Assembly (NCBI GenBank): GCA_002450165.1
Contig: DJYQ01000042.1
Location: 1-16,135, forward strand
Origin: Prevotellaceae bacterium UBA6974
Lineage (GTDB): Bacteria; Bacteroidota; Bacteroidia; Bacteroidales; Bacteroidaceae
Direction of reading: 5' to 3'
DNA length: 16,135 bases
In this document: one piece after another, positions 6,398 to 12,755 of the stretch
Numbering within the stretch: the first letter of the stretch is position 1
How the letters are laid out: the number at the start of each line of letters is the position of its first letter
Program-made: the position numbers and the translations under genes
Notes under the pieces: generated by a model
Seen by the model: the letters and a program-made list of their open reading frames with translations, nothing else
What the model was told of the DNA's origin: nothing
Database searches by the model: none

Positions 6398-7315
6398 TCA
6401 TTTTATGGTCTGAAGCTGTGAAATGAAGGCCAAATCCCATGTCATGTGTGTCGCTGTCTCAACAATCTGCTGTAATGAGGTCCCTTTGTTTTTCAAGGTC
6501 ATATATGCCTTGTTGAGTTCGATAATGAGGTCATGCTGCCTGTTGCTTGATATTCTGCCAATCAAAAAGGAAATGACTTTGATAGCTCCGCCAAGACTGT
6601 ATGATTCGTCTGACGTAACCTTGCCTGCCGGACCACTTTTGATTAACTGATACATCCTTGCGTCATACAACACTGAGCCGTGCGCACATATATTGCGAAC
6701 GCAACGTATAGCCTCCATATAGTTCTCAAAGACCGCTGTCTGGTTTACCCCGAAATAGAGCGCGATGTCCCGTTTGTCGCTCACACTCTTCAGACTGGTG
6801 TAAAGTGTCAGCATACTGCCAAGCGTCATGTGTTCCAGCGTCTTCCATGCAGGAGCGTACTTATCGGCTTTGTAGTGCTTGTGATGACGACGGATGTTCG
6901 CATTCTTTCTGATACCGTCATAGCAACTGCAGTCAAAACTGTCCACGAAGGACTGATCGACTACGTTTGGGTTGACAAACCAGCATGGGTCGTCCTTGTA
7001 TCTGTTACTGAGCGTATAAGTCATATAGGTGCGGAAAGCCACTTCAATCCTGCTGATGTACCTCATGAGGATGTTCCGTATGTCAAAGTCAAAATAGTAC
7101 AGGGCTACGGCATCCGTGAACCTCGTTCCGGCTTTCATCTTGTGGTCGCGCTTCTTCAGTTGTGGATAGGTAATCTCAAAAGGGAAAAAGTAGAATCCCA
7201 GGCGATAGTAGCCAATATCAAGAAGATTCTCCTTCGCCTTTTCCTCGTCCACGATGGTGACATTCCTGTCCCTGAGACGCTTAATCTGTTCCTCTATGGT
7301 TGTTGCTTTCTTCAT
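6398..7315 (-). CDS. Abi family protein (Abi_2, AbiD/AbiF-like), HEPN RNase toxin candidate
   Basis: This 305-residue protein matches the Abi_2 family of phage abortive-infection proteins. Visible marks are an N-terminal helical region with DIGYYRLGFYFFPF (33-46), SRIEVAFRTYMTY (88-100), PAWKTLEHMTLGSMLTLY (155-172), and RNICAH (207-212), the R-x4-H signature of HEPN ribonucleases. By analogy it would cleave RNA when a phage infects and stop growth; that activity is inferred. I place the start at the ATG at 7315 (MKKATTIEEQ); a longer frame to 7432 has a non-conserved, hydrophobic extension running over the promoter region. A near -7 box TTATTTTG lies just upstream. It is cytosolic, monocistronic and complete, and it is surrounded by broken genes, suggesting that it is what selection has kept in this segment. 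Confidence 0.85.
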   Translation of the reverse strand: MKKATTIEEQIKRLRDRNVTIVDEEKAKENLLDIGYYRLGFYFFPFEITYPQLKKRDHKMKAGTRFTDAVALYYFDFDIRNILMRYISRIEVAFRTYMTYTLSNRYKDDPCWFVNPNVVDQSFVDSFDCSCYDGIRKNANIRRHHKHYKADKYAPAWKTLEHMTLGSMLTLYTSLKSVSDKRDIALYFGVNQTAVFENYMEAIRCVRNICAHGSVLYDARMYQLIKSGPAGKVTSDESYSLGGAIKVISFLIGRISSNRQHDLIIELNKAYMTLKNKGTSLQQIVETATHMTWDLAFISQLQTIK

Positions 7316-7355
7316 TATCTTGTAATTTGAATGCAAAATAACGAAATAAATTTGT

Positions 7356-7380
7356 AAACAACAGCCTTTTACAGTTGTTT
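7356..7380. repeat. Small inverted repeat upstream of abi, possible operator
   Basis: AAACAAC (7356-7362) and GTTGTTT (7374-7380) are perfect reverse complements with an 11-nt spacer. They lie 41-65 nt upstream of the abi ATG, next to the likely -33 position. A regulatory role is a guess from position. Confidence 0.35.
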
Positions 7381-7666
7381 TTATGTTTTTCAAGCCAAAA
7401 AGGTCGTTGGAAATAATGAAGAAGGGAAGCAAATAGAAGAATCCATCTTCCGTTTGCCTTCATCTATCTTCCTCACAAAGCACAAGGTTAAACTCCACTT
7501 GCCTACGGAATTTGATGGACTTCACTTGTCGGTCATGCCAACGGTAGAAGGCGATATAGTCATTGTAGATATTCCTGTCGCCATGCTCTATCTTCCGCCA
7601 GCTACGGCTATTCGCCTTTCTACCGCAACACGAGTCTGCGCTCGATACACATTACGGACAAGCTGA
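7358..7666 (+). pseudogene. Orphan open frame before the BspA remnant
   Basis: The frame is open from 7358 to TGA 7664-7666, with no ATG start. Residues such as VVGNNEEGKQIEESIFRLP and KVKLHLPTEFDG look like real coding sequence, then the frame degenerates after about 7570. It lies in the +1 frame relative to the BspA remnant and may be its upstream part shifted by a frameshift, or a separate gene fragment. I do not recognise the domain. Confidence 0.4.
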
Positions 7667-8103
7667 CAGAGATTTCGGACAACGAGTTCTACGGTTGCAC
7701 CAACCTCAAGAACGTCAGGATAGGCAACGGCGTGGCCAAGATAGGCAAATGGGCATTCTCGGGCTGTAGAAGTCTTGACTACTTCTCATTCGGCTCAGGT
7801 GTCAAGGAGATAGGTCAGGAAGCATTCTCGGACTGCACCGCCATGACCAGGCTTATAAGTCTTGCACCTACACCTCCCGTCTGTGGCAACCAGGCACTCG
7901 ACGACATCAATAAATGGGAATGCACGTTGTCAGTACCATCAGGCTGTATTGGTTATTACCAACAGGTTAATCAGTGGAAGGATTTCTTCTTCGTAGATGA
8001 TGATGCAGATACACCTGCATATCTCGTTGGCGACGCCAACGGCAACGGTGAGATAGAGATTGGTGATGTGACTACGATATTGACGATTATGGCGGGAAAC
8101 TAA
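7516..8103 (+). pseudogene. BspA-like leucine-rich repeat surface protein, 3' remnant with dockerin-like end
   Basis: The frame opens at 7516; coding similarity is convincing from about 7600 (SPFYRNTSLRSIHITDKLTE). LRR_5/BspA repeats follow, with the signatures EFYGCTNLKNVRIG, AFSGCRSLDYFSFG and AFSDCTAMTRL, then a conserved post-LRR region (PPVCGNQALDDINKW ... YQQVNQWKDFFF) and one dockerin-like loop DANGNGEIEIGD before the stop. Complete relatives are exported proteins of several hundred residues with a signal peptide. Here there is no ATG, signal peptide or N-terminal LRR array; the only possible starts are internal (GTG 7732). The last 24 codons and 3' flank match those of the gene ending at 2175. 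It was originally a cell-surface binding protein and is now probably non-functional. Confidence 0.8.
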
Positions 8104-8313
8104 TTGACGCTGCGCGTCGAGCTTGCTCACGCTCGGCAATAATTAAGCGAGCTTATCATTGCTCTTGCTTAATCGCAGCCTTCACAATTCATAATTGAGC
8201 AAAACGACATCGCGCCTGTTGGTTCAAATCAATGACCAGCAGGCGTATTTTTTTCACTGCACTCAAAATAATTTTTCTCCGCACAGGAAAATTATTTTGC
8301 CATGGTAGAAAAA
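8032..8313 (+). repeat. Direct repeat A, copy 2
   Basis: This is the second copy of the dockerin 3' end with its structured flank, offset 5928-5929 bp from copy 1. It includes the same small hairpins, terminator and 12-bp inverted repeat (8264-8299). Here it runs without interruption into the palindromic module at GGTAGAAAAA (8304-8313). Confidence 0.92.
8213..8254 (+). terminator. Rho-independent terminator after the BspA remnant
   Basis: It has the same stem as at 2285: CGCCTGTTGGT (8213-8223) with ACCAGCAGGCG (8235-8245), followed by TA and seven T residues (8248-8254). Confidence 0.88.
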
Positions 8314-8467
8314 CAGGGGCACGTGCCAAAACACCGTTTGGCACGTGCTAAAACATGTTTTGCTACGTGCCCCCCTAAAATGAACATCGTGTTCAAGGAC
8401 CTACGAACATAGGTTACTTGGTTATTCTATTCCTGATTATCCCTACACCTTTCCTACACCTTTCCTA
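8304..8467. repeat. Intergenic module, copy 3, downstream of intact purA
   Basis: It begins with GGTAGAAAAA and contains the nested-palindrome cassette aligned to 4812-4903. It lacks the 51-bp CTCGCGGGG segment of the other copies and ends in CCTACACCTTT units (8442-8467). It sits between the plus-strand BspA remnant and the purA 3' end. The hairpins may also terminate purA. Confidence 0.8.
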
Positions 8468-8548
8468 TACTATCTCAATTCATCTCTATTGTCTGGGCGC
8501 GGTCGGGACCTACGCTGACGATTGTGATGGGGCGTTCCAGGGCATTCT
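8453..8548. repeat. Direct repeat B, copy 2 (inside and after the purA 3' end)
   Basis: This is the intact-gene counterpart of 5021-5116, in the same orientation and 3432 bp away. Confidence 0.95.
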
Positions 8549-9746
8549 CCAGATATTTGATGTAGTTCTGGAATGCTTCGGGGAACTGTTCCTTGGATGT
8601 CATCTTCGTCAGGTCTGTCTTCCATCCTGGGATGTCCTCATATACCGCCTGCCAGCCTTCGGTATCGTATGGCATTGTGGTTGTGCGCTGGCCGTTCTTC
8701 TCGTATGCGACACAGACGCGTATTGTCTCGAACGAATCCAGAACGTCGCTCTTCATCATTATCAGTTGTGTAACGCCGTTTATCATTATGGCATATCTGA
8801 GTGCGACAAGGTCAATCCAGCCGCAGCGACGGTTACGTCCGGTGACGGCACCGTATTCGTTGCCTATCTCGCGAATCCTGTCGCCAATCTCGTCAAACAG
8901 CTCGACGGGGAAGGGGCCGCTGCCTACGCGTGTGCTGTATGCCTTGAATATGCCGAATACCTCGCCAATCCTGTTCGGGGCAACACCCAGACCTGTGCAT
9001 ACACCGCCCGTGCAGGTATTACTGCTGCTGACAAACGGGTATGTGCCGTGATCAATATCCAGCATTGTTCCCTGTGCACCCTCGGCCAGAACGTTCTTGC
9101 CTTCCTCCAGCGCCTGATTGATTTCAATCTCGGTGTCCGTAATCGGGAACTGGCTCATATACTGTATGCCGTGCATCCACAGGGCTTCTTCGTCAGTAAT
9201 GTCGTAGTCGGTATAATGGAGGTCACTGAGTATCTGCTCGTGACGGGCCTTCAGTGCCTCGTACTTTTCCAGAAAGTTCTCTTGGATGTCTCCTACGCGC
9301 AGTCCTGTGCGACTTGCCTTGTCGCTGTATGTGGGGCCTATGCCTTTGCCGGTAGTGCCAACCTTGTTCTTGCCTTTGGCTGCCTCGTATGCGCGATCCA
9401 GGACGCGGTGCGTGGGCAGGATGAGGTGTGCACGGCGACTGATGTGCAGACGGCTCTTCAGGTCATATCCTGCATTCTCCAACTCTTTGGCTTCGGCCAT
9501 AAACAGGTCGGGCGCAATTACGCAGCCGTTACCGATGATATTCAGCTTGCCTTCGTCAAAAATACCTGATGGTATTGAACGGAGGACAAATTTCTTTCCT
9601 TCGAAGATGATCGTATGACCGGCATTGGGACCTCCCGCAAAGCGTGCTACCACGTCATATTGCGGAGTGAACACATCAACGACCTTACCTTTGCCTTCAT
9701 CGCCAAATACTATGCCTAAGAGGGCATCAACTTTTCCTGTACTCAT
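8475..9746 (-). CDS. purA: Adenylosuccinate synthetase
   Basis: It joins IMP and aspartate using GTP to make adenylosuccinate, the first committed step from IMP to AMP, in the cytosol. It is 423 residues, the normal length. Motifs: GDEGKGK (15-21) with the catalytic Asp, GGPNAGHT (38-45) with the catalytic His, GTTGKGIGPTYSDK (130-143), EGAQGTMLDIDHGTYPFV (222-239), TRVGSGPFPVEL (272-283) and TGRNRRCGWIDL (302-313). The widespread QWGDEGKGK and QGGxNAGHT read VFGDEGKGK and AGGPNAGHT here, probably a lineage variant. The ATG at 9746 has no Shine-Dalgarno, as usual in Bacteroidota. It lies 80 nt after the DNA alkylation repair-like gene on the same strand and may be read through or have its own weak promoter. 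Its 3' end is the edge of the accessory region, and a copy of that end lies at 5043-5116. Confidence 0.97.
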   Translation of the reverse strand: MSTGKVDALLGIVFGDEGKGKVVDVFTPQYDVVARFAGGPNAGHTIIFEGKKFVLRSIPSGIFDEGKLNIIGNGCVIAPDLFMAEAKELENAGYDLKSRLHISRRAHLILPTHRVLDRAYEAAKGKNKVGTTGKGIGPTYSDKASRTGLRVGDIQENFLEKYEALKARHEQILSDLHYTDYDITDEEALWMHGIQYMSQFPITDTEIEINQALEEGKNVLAEGAQGTMLDIDHGTYPFVSSSNTCTGGVCTGLGVAPNRIGEVFGIFKAYSTRVGSGPFPVELFDEIGDRIREIGNEYGAVTGRNRRCGWIDLVALRYAIMINGVTQLIMMKSDVLDSFETIRVCVAYEKNGQRTTTMPYDTEGWQAVYEDIPGWKTDLTKMTSKEQFPEAFQNYIKYLENALERPITIVSVGPDRAQTIEMN

Positions 9747-9749
9747 GTT

Positions 9750-9786
9750 ATTTAATTCTTAATTCATAATTCTTAATTCATAATTC
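9750..9786. repeat. AT-rich intergenic repeat
   Basis: Two 14-bp units of TAATTCTTAATTCA followed by a partial third lie in the gap before purA. The motif AATTCATAATT also occurs in the 3' flanks near 2260 and 8188, so it seems to be a recurrent intergenic element in this genome. Confidence 0.65.
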
Positions 9787-9826
9787 CGCTCAAAAATCAT
9801 AGACGAGCATTAGCCTGGGGCTGACT

Positions 9827-10372
9827 TCAATCTGATAGGAGTTGAATGGTTGCCTGTACGGCCTTACGTAGCGGAAGCGGAGCATCATCGCCTATGCTTG
9901 CGGCATGGTCACGCAGTTCCTGTTCCGAGCGTTCCATCAGTTTGCCTCCATCGCGTATCAGACGGCAGATTGTCAGCCAGCCACACAACGACGGAAGGTA
10001 TCTGCCCTGTGCAATCTGTTCGAATGCAAAGCTCGTAGCCCATTTCTGCGGGGATATCAGTTCCATCGACATGAGCGATGCTTCCTCGGTCGTCCTGAAC
10101 TCCTGTGCCCATATCTCCGCAACCTCGGGCAGGAACTGTTCCACTGGGGTGAGCAATATCGCAAGCAGGCGGCTTTCGCGTACATTCTCGTTCCACAGTT
10201 CCTGAGCCAGACGACGGTCCTTGGGAAACTGGGCGGCAATGCTACGGAGCCTGGGCAGTTCGATTCCCCAGATAACGTGAAACGGCATCCCGGCATCACG
10301 CATGGCTTTGCTCGCTACGCCGTTCATGTTGGCACGCAGTTCCTTCTTAATATCCTTAATAATCTCTACCAT
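9827..10372 (-). CDS. DNA alkylation repair-like (AlkD-type HEAT repeat) protein
   Basis: This 181-residue, all-helical protein starts like the Bacteroidota DNA alkylation repair family (IKKELRANMNGVASKAMRDAGMPFHVIWGI, with LPRLRSIA at about 39-46). Repeated helix pairs such as AQELWNENVRESRLLAILL follow. AlkD-type enzymes remove alkylated bases by embracing DNA with HEAT-like repeats. This protein is shorter than AlkD (about 230), and I cannot confirm the active-site residues, so glycosylase activity is uncertain. The start at 10372 lies inside the end of the dipeptidyl peptidase gene (17-nt overlap), implying translational coupling. It is cytosolic, the last of three overlapping genes. Confidence 0.75.
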   Translation of the reverse strand: MVEIIKDIKKELRANMNGVASKAMRDAGMPFHVIWGIELPRLRSIAAQFPKDRRLAQELWNENVRESRLLAILLTPVEQFLPEVAEIWAQEFRTTEEASLMSMELISPQKWATSFAFEQIAQGRYLPSLCGWLTICRLIRDGGKLMERSEQELRDHAASIGDDAPLPLRKAVQATIQLLSD

Positions 10373-12272
10373 ACCTCAGCATCTGTTCGTCGTATGTTTC
10401 CGTGTAATCTGCTGTTACGTCCGTTATGTTGCCATCATTGTCCCTGACTAGTGTATATCTGGGGTTGATGAACCCCTTGTACGGAGCAAGGTCCAGTGCT
10501 TTGTAGCGTTGCAGCATTTCGGCATGCAGTTTGGGGTCAATCCTGACACCGTAAGTCTCGACAATGTCGCGTGCAGCCGCAACGTCTCCGGTACTCTTGA
10601 TACGCTGAATCTCTGCCAGCAACTGGGCAACCAGCTTCCGCAAGGCATCATAGTCATTGATACGCAGGGTGGTCTTTCCGTTATCCTTCACCAACTGCAT
10701 CGCACTGCCGTTGCGCAGACACCAGTTTCCAATAAGAGCGCGGTTACGCATGTGTGCCTCCTCGATGTCCCGACCTGGCTGAATACGTACCAGCTGAGTC
10801 ATGATGCCGTTCATCATGTATGTGTAGTAGTTGGCCCTCCATGCATCGGGTGCAGGGGTCAGTCCCAGTTCGTACATCCTGGGGTCTGCGATGTAATAAA
10901 GGCCGAACAGGTCGGCACGTGCTTCCTCGATCGTGCTTGCATAGACCCCCAACGCATCAGCATCCACTCCGGGCAGCATCTGTCCGCTACCATGCCCGAG
11001 ACACTCGTGCAGGTCTGTATGCAGGTCGTCGCACCTGTCGCCATACATATTGACCATACGGCGTATATCCTCGTCCGGAATAAACTCCTCGCGGAATCCA
11101 CTTTCCCTGGCGGCTTCGCTATATGCCTTGGTAAGGTTGCCTATTGTTACGCTCTTGCTCCCGTGTACGGCGCGAATCCAGTTGCTGTTAGGCAGGTTAA
11201 TGCCTATGGCACTGCTGGGATACAGGTCACCACCCAGCATGGCCGCCTGTACTACGCGTGCCGTTACGCCGCGGCAGTCCTTGCGCTTGAAACGCCCGTC
11301 CACAGGACTGTTGTCCTCGAACCACTGTGCATTACTGCTGATAATCTCGGTGCGGTGCGTAGCCTCGCTGTCCAGTATATTCACATATCCTTCCCACGAA
11401 GCCTTCAGCCCCAGCGGGTCACCATAGACTTCGGTAAATCCGTTTACAAAGTCAACAGTACCCTGCGTCTCGCCAACCCAACTAATGGTATATTCGTCAA
11501 ACTTCTCAAGCGAACCTGTCCGGTAGAATTCTATCAGCAGGTCTATGTTCCTTTCCTGCAAGTCCGTCTGTGCGTATGTCCGTGCGGTCTCCAACTCGTT
11601 TACAATCAGTTGTATTTTCTCTCCGTACAGACCGTCCAGACAATAAGTGTTTTCCCACAGCGTCCCGTCCTTGTCACGCTCCAGGCGGCTGTTCATCCCA
11701 TACATTACCGTACGGTCGGGGTTTGCCGCCGCAGCCTTCCGTGCAGCATAATATTCCTCAGCCTCTCTTTGTGTGATGCTTTCGTCGTAATAGTTGCATG
11801 CCGAGCCTTTGAGCAAATCGTTGCCTTTTTGACATACACGTTTTGGCATAACATCGGGGTTGGTGATTATATCTGCCAAAAGCTTGACATCTCCGTCCTT
11901 GATATGCGTGTTGCGCTTCTCAGCCGGAACCGCTTCCCACGCCCCTGCAAGCCACTGTTTTGTAAATGACGGCTGGAATTTGTCGGTGGAGTAGTGGTGG
12001 TGTATTCCGTTGGCAAACCAAACTTGTCTCAGATATGTTACAAATGCTTGCCACTGTCCATCCTTGCGGCTGACGGTGCTGTACTGCAGGATGTCTTCCA
12101 GCAGGTATCGTATCTGCAGATTGTATTTCCCGTTCTGGTCCCACAGGATATCCCTTCCGTACAGCGAGGCCTGTGCCAGATGATATACGTAGAGCTTGTC
12201 CCTGAGCGACAGAGTGTCGAAAGCCGGAACCTTGTATCGCAGCAACTCTATGTCGGCAAAACGTATCTCCAT
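10356..12272 (-). CDS. Dipeptidyl peptidase III (zinc metallopeptidase, family M49)
   Basis: It removes dipeptides from the N-terminus of peptides of about 3-10 residues. The 638-residue protein carries the M49 zinc motif HECLGH (422-427) and the second motif EEARAD (449-454), giving His422, His427 and Glu450 as likely zinc ligands and Glu423 as catalytic. HECLGH with five-residue spacing is the form known from Bacteroides thetaiotaomicron, instead of HELLGH in eukaryotes. The N-terminus (MEIRFADIELLRYKVP) corresponds to the start of the mature domain; no signal peptide or lipobox precedes it, so it is predicted to be cytosolic, whereas I recall the B. thetaiotaomicron protein being about 675 residues with an N-terminal extension. 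The start overlaps the stop of the AraC-type gene (TAATG), and its end overlaps the next gene by 17 nt. Confidence 0.95.
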   Translation of the reverse strand: MEIRFADIELLRYKVPAFDTLSLRDKLYVYHLAQASLYGRDILWDQNGKYNLQIRYLLEDILQYSTVSRKDGQWQAFVTYLRQVWFANGIHHHYSTDKFQPSFTKQWLAGAWEAVPAEKRNTHIKDGDVKLLADIITNPDVMPKRVCQKGNDLLKGSACNYYDESITQREAEEYYAARKAAAANPDRTVMYGMNSRLERDKDGTLWENTYCLDGLYGEKIQLIVNELETARTYAQTDLQERNIDLLIEFYRTGSLEKFDEYTISWVGETQGTVDFVNGFTEVYGDPLGLKASWEGYVNILDSEATHRTEIISSNAQWFEDNSPVDGRFKRKDCRGVTARVVQAAMLGGDLYPSSAIGINLPNSNWIRAVHGSKSVTIGNLTKAYSEAARESGFREEFIPDEDIRRMVNMYGDRCDDLHTDLHECLGHGSGQMLPGVDADALGVYASTIEEARADLFGLYYIADPRMYELGLTPAPDAWRANYYTYMMNGIMTQLVRIQPGRDIEEAHMRNRALIGNWCLRNGSAMQLVKDNGKTTLRINDYDALRKLVAQLLAEIQRIKSTGDVAAARDIVETYGVRIDPKLHAEMLQRYKALDLAPYKGFINPRYTLVRDNDGNITDVTADYTETYDEQMLRYGRDY

Positions 12273-12706
12273 TATTTCTTCTTGTCCTTATTTTCAGTCA
12301 TACTTACACGATACTCCATCGGAGTCATGCTGTTCATGCGGAAGAATGCTGCGTAGAAGCTCTGCCGGCTGGAAAAGCCTGTGTACAGGCCAATCTCTTC
12401 GGCCGACATGTTGGCAAAATGCTTGTCCGTCAGCATATACATCGCTTCGCGAATGCGGAAGGAATTGATCAGCTGCGAAAAATTGTCGCGGAAACGCAGA
12501 TGTGTCACGGCACTTATGTAGCGAGTGTTGTACCCGATTTCCTCTGCCATCTGTGCAGCAGTGTATGCCGAGTCGCGATACTTTTTCTCGACGACAAACT
12601 TGAGCATTATCTGTTCGTATATCCTGTCAACGGTTTCGGGCTTCATGGCCGAAATATAGTTTGCAGTTCTCTCTTTCTTCTCACCTATATTGTATTTGCT
12701 TTTCAT
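12272..12706 (-). CDS. Short AraC-type transcriptional regulator
   Basis: This 144-residue protein is almost only a DNA-binding domain. The first helix-turn-helix is about residues 48-67 (YTAAQMAEEIGYNTRYISAV), a linker helix has NSFRIREAMYML (81-92), and the second is about 101-121 (SAEEIGLYTGFSSRQSFYAA). The family-typical end is F..MTPMEYR (127-133). No effector-binding domain is present, so it is either constitutive or controlled by its level. It starts at the ATG at 12706, 49 nt after the zinc-hook gene, and its TAA shares one base with the ATG of dipeptidyl peptidase III. It may regulate that operon. No Bacteroidota promoter box is visible in the 49-nt gap, so it is probably co-transcribed with the upstream gene. 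Confidence 0.9.
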   Translation of the reverse strand: MKSKYNIGEKKERTANYISAMKPETVDRIYEQIMLKFVVEKKYRDSAYTAAQMAEEIGYNTRYISAVTHLRFRDNFSQLINSFRIREAMYMLTDKHFANMSAEEIGLYTGFSSRQSFYAAFFRMNSMTPMEYRVSMTENKDKKK

Positions 12707-12755
12707 TGTATGGATATATGGATATAAGGTTCGTATTATTCAGTAGTATCCGGAT

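Noticed and set aside
6680..7330. 216-codon plus-strand open frame
   Set aside because: Antisense to the Abi gene, which has the conserved HEPN motif and family segments.
7316..7432. Upstream extension of the Abi gene to an earlier ATG
   Set aside because: The extra 39 residues are hydrophobic and unlike the family N-terminus, and they cover the likely promoter.
8418..9569. 383-codon plus-strand open frame
   Set aside because: It is exactly antisense to purA, which has all family motifs; its product is Cys/Val-rich with no recognisable domain.
10509..11969. 486-codon plus-strand open frame
   Set aside because: Antisense to dipeptidyl peptidase III; it is open because of codon bias on the real strand.
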